From Jaltomata sinuosa (taxonomy: Eukaryota; Streptophyta; Magnoliopsida; Solanales; Solanaceae), in NCBI GenBank assembly GCA_003996215.1, contig QJPP01007525.1, positions 248,001 to 312,000 of the forward strand: a stretch of 64,000 bases of DNA, written 5' to 3'. Positions 23,126-35,300 of the stretch are shown here, one piece after another. Under the pieces are notes generated by a model, which ran no database searches, was not told where the DNA came from, and saw only the letters and a program-made list of their open reading frames with translations. Every line of letters starts with the position of its first letter. Positions within the stretch are counted from its first letter, which is position 1. A program made the position numbers and the translations under genes.

Positions 23126-25018
23126 ATTTTTTTTTTGTAACTATATCCATCGTAATCACCAAGATCTCGTAATAATGCAGAAAAATTATTTTGTGAATGA
23201 GATAACCGTTTTAAGTTCTCATATATCTTCTATCACTTTTATTTTCTTCGAATATTTGCATATTTATGGTCTCTCACCACCTGGCTAGTGGACACACCGT
23301 ACCCTACCAAAATCATTCTCAACTTACTATCATTAGTGGAAATCTAAAAAAAGTAGTGTCCTTCGTTAATTAGGAAAAACTCCCTATTTTTATTTTACTA
23401 GTAATCGTCCTTCTAGTTAGCTAAGTAAAAAAGCAATAGAAGGAGATTGGGATTCGCGTGCACAAGGCCGGTTGGGTTGCAAGGAAAAATCTTAGTGAAC
23501 CAAGCTGACTCTTCTCTCTTGTAAGTTGGGCGGTTTTCATACTTGAGATTTTGTTATTTATGTCCCTAGTTTATAACTAGATGAACTTGTTTAATTATGA
23601 GGATATACATGATTATATTACATATTTAATGTCTGAGCTAATATTCTTAAATACAGTATCCCTGACAGGTGTCAAGCTAAATCATATTCTCCATATTTTC
23701 TAACTATACACACGCGTGCCACACAATGTTACTCTAAGATATTGGGTATCTTTTTTTTAAACCCGTCTTCAGGAGCTCCCTTAGTGACTCATAATCACAA
23801 TCTTCGGATTGAAAGTGAAGGGTGTTTGCCATTCGAGCAATTCTCTTTTATCCTAAGATATTGGCCATTGGGTATCATGTTGAATAAAGTAGTGAGAATA
23901 GTGAATACTGAATAGTGTGAGATGGATGACTTTGCATGCAAGTGTTGAATTTGGGAGGAGACAATAATGGTACCGTGGGTCAGTTCAATTTAGTGGCATG
24001 CATTCAAAGGAAGAGGAAAAATAGGAGCTAGCTAGGGAATATGCCCTCCTTTGGTTTCCCTCTTAGCTTCTTCTTCTCTTTTTGGGAATCCAATAGACTT
24101 TAATTTCTTCCAAGAAGAAGGGTGGTCATTTCTTGTTCCTATTCTTTTGCATGCTACATAGGACACACTTCTAAATTTCTTCTACAAGAATGTCCTTCCT
24201 ATAACAACGACTCGGTATCCTAATTTTATTCTTTTTCAATTTCACCAAATAGATTAGGAGAAAGATGATCTTGAAAAACCTGAATTACCGTGTCTAGTAC
24301 GGAGAAAAATGTTTTTCACGTAATATACTTTTTTGGTGCTTGATAAGTGAGAAAAACTATTATTTCAAAAGTATTTATACGTATAATCTAGGCGCCAAAT
24401 ACTATTGGAATGAGGATGGAGGTAGGAGTGTGAGAGTGATGGGAATGGGGATGGAGGGTAGTGCGCAAGATAATTAATGTGGAATGTCACTGTGAAACTA
24501 GTTTTTTTTTCCCTATTTATAATAGAGAAGTCATTTTCTTTATTTTTAAGGAACATACTTAACCTGATTTTTGAGAAAAAAATTATTTTTCAATAAATTT
24601 GATCAACCAAATATGAAAAAGAAACAATGTAAATTATTTCTTTGTATGACGACACTATGATATTAGGTGCAAGTGAAGGTGCAAAATCAAGCAATGTTTC
24701 AAGTGAAGTGACATTAGAGGCTCCCAGCTCCCTTGTGTTTGGGCTTCAAGCACTCAACAGTATCTTGCCGCTATTTCTTTTCGTGTTGCTTTTTCGTCCT
24801 CTAATTATGGGGATTATTCTCTCACCCAAATCAGAATGGTGCAACTTGCATGAGTTAGGTTCAAATTGAAGATGCCCTAGGTCTATATATTTGTGTAGGC
24901 ATATACACTGTGACAACCCTCACTTTATGCGGGCCAAGCAGGATTGACAGGCTTCTTAGTTGACAAATTTATGAAGATGAAGTGTTCATGACATCTTAGG
25001 AGAACCGCACGTCAGAAT

Positions 25019-25030
25019 GGGGGGGGGGGG
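25019..25030. repeat. Poly-G tract, 12 bases
   Basis: An uninterrupted G run in the right copy of the duplication. Confidence 0.9.
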
Positions 25031-26358
25031 AGTGAATAGTTATATTATAAGTAGACATGCATATATAGCACCAATTTACATGCACGGTGCTTTTGGGGTT
25101 TGATATGATATAGCTCAACGCGGAATATATGTATCATGAATTTGGATGGTGGACATACAGACTAATTTGGTATAAATGTTTTACTTCTCCGCTTGGAAAT
25201 TTACACTATTTAAGAGTATTTGTATATAACTAATTTCTTTAGCCAATTGATTATGAAAATATTGCTACACTGTCAAAAGTTTAACTAATTAATAATACGT
25301 AAAGCTAAGACACGTTCCAATTACAAGTGGGAAGAATTTATACTAATTAACTTTGAGCAGGTCAAAACAATTTGAGTTAATAAATAAGCGCAGATTATTC
25401 ACCAATGAAATTTATATGAATTAGGCGAATCATATTTTCGTGAGTTAATTTTACCTCCTTGCCTTGAACTATTTGGTTAATTTTTACAATCCCATTGTTT
25501 GCTAAATCAAGTTCAAGAATTGGAGAGACAGCCGGTGTCTAATCATGCACGAGAGATCTAGCTAGGTACAAAATTAACTTAACCAAAGCAATTGAGTCCT
25601 TAATCTATGTTTTAGCTAATGGTATGACAAATTGGTTTCATGAACTTTTTTGATTAGTCTTCTTTTTTAGGAGGGGGTGGGGGTGGGGGGATGGGATGGG
25701 TAATTCGTATAGTGGGGTTCGAACTCCCACTATTAGGGTGAAGGTGTGGACAGCTCGCCAACTGAACTGCACCCACTATTGGCAGAATAAGGGTGAAAGA
25801 TCCAGTATTTACATGTACAACTAGCTAGCCACATGTTTGGATTAAAATGTACATAATTTGGAGGGGGTTGATTCATTAGTTCTCTAATCTCTATCTCACT
25901 CATGCAGATTATGTTGACCTGTCACACATCATTTTCATTTGATGCAGAAAGATAGTGGCGTAATTCACTTAATTATAAACCAAAGATACATGCTAGAAGA
26001 TACCTCTACAAGTATTATACTTTAGACTTTGCTATAGGTATTTTTTTTCCCTTTTACTTTGAATTATGCTTTTTTTTTTGTCTTAATCACCATTCACCAC
26101 TGAGATTAAATTTGGCCCATTTCTATTAATCCCTTTTATGAGGGTCTCTAATTTCTTCTTGTGCTGTTTGAACTTTGAAGCCCACCAAATTCCCCCCTAT
26201 CCATTCAATAATGTAGTTTCAAGGGTTTGTCATTTTCACTTTTAAATTTTTTTCTTTGTCCAAAATTCATGTGGGATTTTTTGTTATATGGGCTTTTCAA
26301 TTTGTTCAAGATGAAAGTTGTAAAAGTTTCACATGGAAGCACTTTGATTTTATACATG

Positions 26359-26379
26359 TATATATATATATATATATAT
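26359..26379. repeat. TA dinucleotide microsatellite
   Basis: About ten TA units directly downstream of the fourth conserved block of the segmental duplication. Confidence 0.85.
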
Positions 26380-28061
26380 TGGAATGGGGCTGTTGCAAGA
26401 ACTTTATTGTCCTAATGAGGAATAGATCAACAGAATGGAGTTCTTCACAAATGTTGAAGCAAAGAAATCTCTATGACCTACTTGTGTAGACATTATGGCT
26501 TAGGGTCGATCTCAGTAACGAAGAAGGAATTCACAAAAAACTTATACTACAAAAACAGTACCCAACATCATATTAATCTCATGATTAGACTATGTCCATG
26601 AGATTTGCTAAAAGAAAGGTGCATAGAGGTTATTACATTTTATTGGATAAGCTACATTATAAGGAATATGACGAAATGTAAGATCAAAGAAAGAAAGAAA
26701 CAAAGAAGAATACATGAAAATGCAAGATGCACCAACATTAATGGTTATTTTTTGTTGCAAGTGAATGCAACGAAAAGATCTAAAATAATGTAATGGATGA
26801 TGAAACAATGTATATGTTAGCATTTAGTGCTAATAATTTCCATCATCCGGTAATCACAGGATGATCCACAATGGAAGAGGAACGTAATTAGACTTGTGTA
26901 GAATTTCCCTAGCTATTCATCGGATTAATATTGTGCATGATATGGACATTCACCCTATAATTATAGGATCCCTATCTTGTCTAATATATATGCTAAAAAT
27001 ATTATACTTATATTGACAATGTATTTTGTCCAGTCAGATTACAGAAGTTCAAAAGAAAGAAAAGAGCAACCAAAATCTAAATAATTATAACATTTTTTAG
27101 TTTTTCATTCGGTGTCCGGTATTTATATTGAGCCTCAATTAATTCGAATTCATATCGTGTAAAGCCTATTCCTGCTTCAAGGGCTAGCCTAAATAGGAAT
27201 TTAAACAAGCACTGTAATTTACTAAATACAGCTAAACAAAGAGAACATATATATAAGGCACATTTAAGTTGATTAATATTCTTCATCCTCCAAGCAAGAA
27301 TCAGGTTGAATGAATATTAATGGAGTACTTATCTCTCATTGGTGTAGGAGGGGGTTCTTCAATTGAAATTTTTGCCTCTAGAAGAAACCAAAATTCCTAC
27401 ATAAAGAGAATGATCAGTCAATGGGGAATCCCAAGACTCTCGCTAGCTAGCCACTATTAATTCCATCTAGACCATATGACACATGCCTTCACTAACAAAT
27501 TGCACATGGATTGCTACAATTGGTAACAAAATAAAGTTTGGGTGTCCAAAAGGAGGTGTAATTTGGTTAAGAATATTTGATGGGTGGAAAAAGCTAAGTA
27601 AAAACACATGTCATGAATCAATCCATTTAAAAGTTGTTAGTTCAAATATGTGTTGAATGGTGAGTTAGAAATTAGCGTCACAAAATTAGCCCATAAAAAT
27701 ATGATCTATCTAATTTTTTTAAGTTTAGAAGGATTAATAATTTACTTATTTATTAATTCAAATCACCTAAAGGTCGGATTGAATATAGTCCAAATTGATT
27801 CATGTGAAACATCCTTAAATTATTTTTTTAATTTTTTTAATATTATATATAATTAGAATTAAAAATAGTTTAATTTATTAGGTAATTAAACAAATTAGAA
27901 AAAGAATTGGTAAGAGTTGGTTGGATTTAACTATGACCCGTTGTTGATTAACCCATTTTGGCCCAATGTCGTTTTAGCTTAATTAAGTAATATTTGTATG
28001 GATTAATGACTCGTGCATTCATCTATTAACTCAACTCATCCACACATTTGACCATCCTAGT

Positions 28062-28461
28062 TAGAGGTGTCAAATGAGTGTGTTAGGTTAAATTTAGGCG
28101 GGTCAATATGAATTGAGTTAATAAATGAGCGGGTCAAAGTTACTTGAGTTGAAATCAGTTGAGCTGAAATGGGCTAAAATGCGGATCATAACCTCACTCG
28201 TCTAATTCTTACTAAGTTTTAATTTGCTTTATTCATTCTTTTATAATTTTTTAGTTCCTAATAAAAATTTTTATTACTGCTATATATAACATATCAAATA
28301 AAAAATATCTTTTTAAAAATATTTTGATAAGATTTCTTATGGATCAATTTGAGTTACATATCAGCTCAATATTTAATCAACTGAGCTAATAAATGGACGA
28401 ATTAGTAATCCACCCAAACTTAAACGAATTATATTTTAATGAGCTAATTTTACCGCCTCTA
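28062..28461. mobile_element. hAT-type MITE, 400 bp
   Basis: The left end TAGAGGTGTCAAATGAG and the inverted right end TAGAGGCGGTAAAATTAG are imperfect inverted repeats. Flanks ATCCTAGT (28054-28061) and ATCCTAGA (28462-28469) form an 8 bp duplication with one mismatch. It is related to the 10518-11537 family by its TAGAG-TGTCAAA terminus. A fragment of the same family lies near 25350-25460. Confidence 0.85.
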
Positions 28462-29788
28462 ATCCTAGATCTGCCCGACTCGAGACAACTTGTCAAATAA
28501 TTTCTTGTTGCAATTGGACCACAAAAGCTCTATCTCCATTTTTCATTCCTTATTTTAATTAAGCTTTTAGATAGAGAATTAATTGCAGTTTGGAAGTTGG
28601 ATAGTGGATTGAGAATGATATACTCGTTGTGTTATACTCTTTTGTTCATTTCTAGTCCACAAGTTAATTAATTAATTGGGTTCATCAATCGTCATGACAT
28701 GTTCTTAATTAATTATTTAATTAACGCAACTCGATCGTTGGACAAGTTGGGCGCATATATATAAACTTAGTCTAATTTTAACACCACTGAGAAATTAATC
28801 CTGCGAATGGAATATTATCTTCTTTGGAATAAGGTTCTGAATGTCATTAATTTGACCATCTCACTTAGCTTGCACTACTGAAATAAGAGCAGGGACTAAA
28901 GATATTATATAAATAGAGGATTGGAATGTCATAATGTAATACTAATTGATTAACAAAGTATTTTTGTGTGTGGCCTATCTGTTGGGTTCTTAATTACAAC
29001 ATATACTATTGTGAGATATGTTCATTACATGCTCATGTTTGAACATGACTTTGTGCCTACATATATCTTATAGTAATTTTATAAAAGTCATGCATTCTGC
29101 ATTAAAACGTGACGGAGAATTCGAACCACTAGGTGGTTAACCTGTGAAATTATTAATAGTAGCACCACCCAGTCGAGAATATTACTGAGAGCATTTTATC
29201 TAATTTACATGTGCAAGTACTTTTGTATAATAAGCTCGAATAAATTAAAACGGTCAAAACACGCGCTTTTATTTATTTTTTATGCTAAATGCCAGTATAA
29301 TAACGAGTCTAATATTCTGTAAATTATGTATCTGCTCACTTAATGGCATTCAGAATTCGAGATATGCCAGACATGTTCAAGTTGGAAAATTTAAGACAGA
29401 CTTAAATGGTTAAATTAGTTATGATCCTTTGATTTTATGGTCAAATCAGGCTCGTTATTGAAATTGACTTTAGTTATTCATCATTACTCTTTTTCCCTCC
29501 TATGAATCTGTACATACTCCAAATTCAATGGCTTCCGACTATTAATCTCCTCAAGTAATAAAGAAATACGTACGACCATGAAGAACAGGATGAAGTGCAT
29601 GGATAGCCATTATTTGAACAACTATTTAAATTTGAACTAGTAACTATATCGATTAATTAGAGGACAAAAAAGAACAACTGCAAATTGATTCATTTGATTC
29701 AGAAAATAACAAAAATAAAAGTGGGATAAGTAAAAATCCAGAAAAGAAGCACAATGCAGAGAGGAATCACGTAACATGAAAAATAAAT

Positions 29789-30532
29789 CTAAGGATAGAA
29801 ATCATTAGGCCACACATTAGCATTGTGGTTATTATTAAAATTGGGCATAATCATCTCATGATCTCCATGTCCAAAACCAATCTGCTGATCACTTGTGTTG
29901 CTATTCATCCAATCATTAAACCACTCTGCTTGTGTCCTCTGCATCCCATCCAATCCCAATGCCACCACTGCAGGCTTCTGCTCCACCGGTGGAGCAGAAG
30001 CCTGCGATGCCGCAGCAGCCTGTAATGCTGCTGCTGCAGCAGCAGAAGAAGTTGAAGCTCCCTTTTTAACGGCCTCAATCCTCTTGTAAACCTCCTTCAG
30101 ATTCTGATCAATAACCCATCCAAGATCATTCAAATCTCCCAAATTCAAATTATGCAGCCCTTTCCCAGTCAAGCCTTGGTACATAATTTCAGTCATTTCC
30201 TTCTCTCTGTTCTCCTTGCTCTGTTTCTTCAGTTGCTCGCCCGCTTTAGCAATCCTCTGCCTCATGAAACTCTCTTGGTTCACCATCTTCTTGCTCTGTT
30301 CCATCTCAGGCATCCTCTTGAACTCTGAAAGCACGCGCTGAGCTCCCATGGTGTTTGGCCAGACTTCTGGTGAGGTGTCATAAGGGCTATAAATAATAGC
30401 ACAAGCATCAATCCCACAAAGGGTGCTCAATTCACTCACCTTCTTCATCAGACCCTTCTTCCTTTTCTTGAATGTTGCTTTTCTTGCCGAGTCATTAGTG
30501 ATGAAAGCTAACTTCACTTTCTTTCTTGTCAT
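29789..30532 (-). CDS. Type I (M-gamma, AGL80-like) MADS-box transcription factor, 247 residues
   Basis: This is a single-exon gene. The MADS domain fills residues 1-60: MTRKKVKLAFITNDSARKA, then FKKRKKGLMKKVSELSTLCG and CAIIYSPYD, with M-gamma features (no MGRG start, the TSPEVWPN segment after the domain). A basic coiled region with RQRIAKAGEQLKKQSKEN follows, then an Ala-rich tract (residues about 170-195) and an acidic, Asn-rich tail. Absence of introns and of a K-box fits type I. In Arabidopsis the M-gamma proteins AGL80/PHERES dimerise with M-alpha partners and act in central cell, endosperm and female gametophyte development; a similar role is inference. The ATG at 30532 is preferred over one 36 bp upstream because it begins the domain exactly. 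Confidence 0.93.
   Translation of the reverse strand: MTRKKVKLAFITNDSARKATFKKRKKGLMKKVSELSTLCGIDACAIIYSPYDTSPEVWPNTMGAQRVLSEFKRMPEMEQSKKMVNQESFMRQRIAKAGEQLKKQSKENREKEMTEIMYQGLTGKGLHNLNLGDLNDLGWVIDQNLKEVYKRIEAVKKGASTSSAAAAAALQAAAASQASAPPVEQKPAVVALGLDGMQRTQAEWFNDWMNSNTSDQQIGFGHGDHEMIMPNFNNNHNANVWPNDFYP
29970..30005. repeat. Perfect 36 bp palindrome within the MADS-box coding sequence
   Basis: GCAGGCTTCTGCTCCACC is followed directly by its exact reverse complement, with no spacer. It encodes part of the Ala/Pro/Gln linker (ASAPPVEQKPA) on the minus strand. The symmetry stops at 29969/30006. Confidence 0.97.
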
Positions 30533-30632
30533 ATTTTTTTGGCTTTCTTGGATGTAACAAATATGCAAACAAGATGGAAAAATATGGTAGATGTAGAGTT
30601 CTGTGTCCTTTTGTTGCTTGGAATGAGCATGT

Positions 30633-30638
30633 TATATA
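30633..30638 (-). promoter_or_regulatory. TATA box of the MADS-box gene
   Basis: The minus strand reads TGTATATAACATGC about 100 bp upstream of the ATG at 30532, a plausible core promoter position. Confidence 0.6.
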
Positions 30639-30659
30639 CAAATATGAAGATGTTCACTA

Positions 30660-32000
30660 ATTAATATGGAAGATTTTTCATTTGTTTGCATATCTGATGA
30701 TCCTACATATTTAGAAAGAATTTAGTGTCCAAATATTTATAATATTGATACATTTAATCAGCTCGAATCGTACAATTTTTGTTGTTCCTCGTGAGTCGTG
30801 ACCAATCAGGGGCAGAGTTATGGTGCCACAAGCGGTTCATTCGATTTTTTTTGTATTAAAAATATACACGATATATACTCGTTGAATAAGTGTTTCCAAA
30901 GTAGAATTGTAATAATTATAACTTTTTATGTAACCCTATCCGATATTCGTATCAACCTGTCGAGTTGTACTATTATAAGCTAAGTTTGTATAGAAACATA
31001 AAAGATGAGTAAAATAAGATTGTTAATAACACTTTCATCGGTGGAATAGTAGTTAAAATAGTTGGGAGTAATAAGAATCTATATTATTTAATACAAGAAA
31101 ATAGATAATGTTTTGTCTACCTTAATAATATATCACGAAAAACTTCACAATTATTCTACTAATACTAATACTAATAAAAAAAAATCGTGAGCTGTAATTT
31201 GTCATTGACTTATTCACAAGCTTTAATATAACAAAAATTGTGATGTATTCAGTTATCATATATCTTACGAACCTGTGATGCATGTAAACATTTGAATGCA
31301 TGAATTGTATAGAAGGAAATTATGATAAGCTTTTAAAATCAAATTATAACTGTTATTCTATGCGATCCTATGCAGTCATTAGATACATCATACATGGACA
31401 AAAATGAAGGCAATCAACTTGAAAATTAATAGATAAATCATACATTTCAAACACTAAATTTCTTTCTTATTGGCCATAATTTTATAGACAAGTAATAAAT
31501 TATAATTAGTGTACGGACTAACAAAGATATACATAGGTAGTATGACTAGACATGAATTCCATGTGTTGAAAACTGACCAAAAAAAAGTGTACTGTGTTTG
31601 ATGTGGATAAAGTAATGCAAAGTTTAATTTCTAGGATTAAACTTGAGATAAAATTTATATTGTAATTAACAGATAAATTTATGAAAAAATTAGATAAAAT
31701 AGCTATTGTGTTAAGGTTTTTACACAAAAATAGTTCACTTATAATTTACTACCTAAAATGACCATTTGGTCAAAGTTTTTACCCAAAATGGTCATTCGGT
31801 ATACATGCGGCTATTTTTTTAATTTTTTGGCAGTATACATACATATATATTACATATACAAGCGGTATACATGCGGCTATTTTTTTTTATTTTTTATAGT
31901 AATACATTTTCGTAAACCCCCCTAAATTTATACCATTAGTTAAACACAATATAAATCTTATCTCAAACTTAATTTTGAGATATCACACTTTATCGTACCG
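30660..32000. other. Intergenic sequence with a short direct repeat
   Basis: This separates the divergent MADS-box and APC11 genes. The string CGGTATACATGCGGCTATTT occurs twice about 75 bp apart (near 31787 and 31864). The 69-codon frame at 31518-31727 has no support. Nothing else is recognised. Confidence 0.5.
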
Positions 32001-32019
32001 AATGACCCAAAATCATTAA

Positions 32020-32131
32020 CGGGCCATGTGACACGATATGGGCTAGTTCTATCTTTCTGTGATCTAAGCTAGGCCTGTTCCTTTTTCACTAGTTTTTTCC
32101 GCCACTTTCAGAGTTCCTATAAAACCCTAAA
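32020..32131 (+). promoter_or_regulatory. APC11 promoter: site II elements, TATA and telo-box
   Basis: TGGGCT at 32039, a GGGCCA/TGGCCC at 32021 and AGGCCTGT near 32073 are site II-like elements. TATAAAA at 32118 overlaps the telo-box AAACCCTAAA at 32122-32131. In plants this pair marks promoters active in dividing cells (PCNA, ribosomal protein genes), which fits a cell-cycle gene. The position 185-295 bp before the ATG is appropriate. Confidence 0.65.
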
Positions 32132-32315
32132 CGAGGCATTTTAGTTCAAATTTCTTGCAGAAATCGTAGATTAACGCACCAATTTTGTCGTAGAAAAAGG
32201 TTAATTCTCTTCCAATATATTTTTTTTTATTTGTTTTCCGTCAAAAATGTATTCAATTTTCATTTCAGTATAAACATTTTTTTTTTGTGGCCTTGATATT
32301 GCAGAGGGCGAGCCA

Positions 32316-35300
32316 ATGAAAGTAAAGATTTTGCGTATCCTTTTGTGATTATTTCGCTGATTTGAAATGTTTAAATGCAGTCTACGGTATATATATATAT
32401 GTTGATTGATAATAAGTGCAGTGAATCATAGCAACTGTTACTGAATCATTTCTGATATGAAAGCTTAATTTTTGTCTAAATAAGTAATTAATGATTGGAT
32501 ATGGCTTTCTTTGTGATCTTGGGATATTAATATCATTGATTTCTGAATTTTGTCGGAGAATGTAGAGCCATTGAACTTCTTAGGATTACAAAGAAGCATT
32601 CTTACTAGCCCTTTGTTTTTTTCCCCCTGAAAATCTACTTCAATTTATATTCCATGGATTATTTCAATGAGTTACAGAAGTGCATATTCTGTTTTTCTCA
32701 AGTAAATGGAGGGTAAGTTTTATGTTGCAAGTTAATTAGTTGCTTTGACTGAAGGATATGTTGGCATATTTCTTTGAGACGGACTATATCAGTATATCAT
32801 GAAGTTTCCCTTAACCTGTTCTATTTGGGTGTTTTGCTGGGATCGTGAATAGAGTATGTCCTCTTCATGGCATTTGTTATTTTAATAGTTGTTGGACTTT
32901 AGACTACATGGTGTGGTTACTTCATCTTACTTTTGTTACTTCCTTGTGTATTGCAGATGGCATGCCGTTTCTTCTTGGACATGGGACGCTCAGGATGAAA
33001 CTTGTGGTATATGTAGGATGGCGTTTGATGGTTGTTGTCCTGATTGCAAACTCCCTGGTGATGATTGTCCACTAAGTAAGCCTGTTTATCTCTCCCTGAT
33101 AGTTTCTCAGGCGTTTAAGCTACTGAATCACCATTCTCATGTAAACCTAGTGTATCGCATATCCAATGAGTTACACCAATTCTAATATATTTACTGGGTA
33201 AAGTATTATGTTTTGTAGATTGCATATCGGTAGTGCCTTATATGTCTGTACATTGTCAATATACATTTGTGCTTTAACTTTGAGAAATATTGTTGATGCA
33301 ATTGGTGAAATAATTCAAGCATCAGAATATTTTGGTTCCTAGACTTCACGTCTGTGCCTTTCAATTGAGGCTATAAGCCTGCTGGACTATCTTGTCAAGA
33401 GAAAAAAGAAAAATGTAATTGTGCATTCATCATGTCTTTGATAAAATGGGAAAAATCCCCCTGCATTAGTAGTTTTCAAGGTTTACATATTTCTACATTG
33501 ATGTTACTCATGAACACACCGAGAGCTATAAACTGTTCCTTGACAATATTTTTAGTCCTGCATTCTAGTGTCCCTATCACTGCTCTACTGGATGACATAA
33601 TTAGTTTTATTTGGTGTAAGACTGGAGAATGATATAGTAAAAGGTACAATTTCTTAGATGCATAGTAGGTGTGTTAATGAAAATATGGCTATTCTCAAAA
33701 CTTAGCACTGTGTTCTATATAAAACCCCTTCAGTCTACAGTACCTTGGTTAAGCACTCAACGGAGAGAACAATACTACATTACTACTTTAATTGCACATT
33801 GTTTCTATAACTGCACTTACCTTAGTACACCACTTTCATTAAAGTCCTGTGTTTGTTAAGAGTCTTTTTAGTTTGATTTCATTACTAAACACCCAGTCGG
33901 TGTTGAAAGAATTTTGCAAATAACATATATGAATCGAAACGAGTCATCCACGTGCACCAAACCACTTGGACATCTATATAAACAACATGTTATCTTTACC
34001 AAAATATGAATGAAATAGAAAAGAATTTTTAGTGCTTCTACATTATACTATGAAACAATCTTAATGCTTTCGTTCCATGAAGTACCAAAAAGGCATAGTA
34101 GTAATGTTTCCCAGGCTGCCCTCCTTTAACTGTTGATTCTCTGAAGTGAGAGCAGTTGGTTCTATGAAGCATGAGCTCTTATAAGAGTTTCTCATAGACA
34201 TGTTAGATGCAGTTGTAGAGACAACGTCATGATCTTATAAGAGTTTATTTTGTCCAAGTAAGATTGTTAGTAGCTGTACCTGAGAACTTTACAATTGAAA
34301 CTTGTGATACATCTGGAGCTGTCCAATTATCCTCCATTGCATCATCTCTGTTTTTGACACTTCTTAAATGTACTAACAGAGAGGCTTTCTCAAGGCAGCT
34401 TCTCCCCCTTTTGAAGTTGTAGTTAATCGAAGTGAACCTTTTAAATATAGGCTTAGAAAGAGACTTTGAAGGTAATTGTTAATATATGCTGTTTTATAAC
34501 AGCGTGCGGAGTATTTTGGTCAAATAGTTTCACCATAAGCTGTCAACACAAATACTTGTCCTGGATGTTGTATTCTTTGAGAATCGGTATTAACATATTA
34601 TGTGTCTGTGTTACAGAGCATTTCAGCTGTTTGACTACATCTTTCTATGACTAGTTCATATTACCAACTCATTTTTGGATATAGATTGTTAAGTATCCAT
34701 TTGATTTGCCCTATTTGTGAGACGTTTGTGGTATTGAATCTATTTGTATCATGCTTCTTTCCACGAAGACTGATGTCTATCTACTCTGATGGAAGCTTGA
34801 ATAATCACACTGTATCACCATCAGCCAACAACTTTTATGCACAATTATGCATGTTAGAGATCGATTTTGGTTTTAGGAATGAAGATGGGCTTCAAGTGCC
34901 AGTAATGACTTGTATAAGTTCCCGTAGAAGCAGGAGTTTTCAGAAAATCACAACTTCTCAATAGTTTCCACAAACGTTTTTTTAATTCATAAGTCAACTG
35001 CCTTGAGATATTGATAAAATGTTCTTTTCTTAATTTCCATGAATATTTCTTTGCCACTTTAAGTTTCTGCAATACAAGAAAAACTTCTTATTCTCTCCTT
35101 GTTTGGATATGTAATTTCCTTGAAGTTGGATAAGAAAAAGAAGAAGTAAGAATAAATATGGTAGTTATTCATGGAATTAAACTACTTTCACTGCTGGTTT
35201 TATCAATCCTGCTAGGTAAACAAGCCAATCCTAATGGCCTTGGTTTATGGAAGAGGAGTTGGGGATATAGGGCGAGACAGTTCTTTTTTATTCCTTCGCT

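Larger units (their letters stand above)
23885..29400. repeat. Tandem segmental duplication, right copy
   Basis: Collinear counterparts of the left copy: 23885-24180, 24650-24890, 25500-25640, 25890-26310, 27400-27530, 29035-29075 and 29310-29400. Shared strings include GAATGGTGCAACTTGCATGA versus GAATGGTATCAACTTGAG followed by GTTAGGTT in both, and CACTAACAAATTGCA. Insertions unique to this copy include the hAT miniature at 28062-28461. No gene is recognised; small frames such as 24642-24869 (75 codons) continue into block 2 but are not conserved as protein in copy 1. Confidence 0.75.

Noticed and set aside
23990..24070. CAAAGGAAG...CCTCCTTTGG pairing considered as a microRNA399-like hairpin
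   Set aside because: Pairing is short and the sequence does not match the mature miR399 as I remember it; the left duplicate does not preserve it.
25700..25770. tRNA-like segment with GGGTTCGAACTCCCAC
   Set aside because: No cloverleaf with acceptor and anticodon arms could be built; more likely a decayed tRNA-derived repeat.
30533..30568. Upstream ATG giving a 12-residue extension of the MADS protein
   Set aside because: The extension has no family counterpart; MADS domains of this type start at the MTRKKVK methionine.
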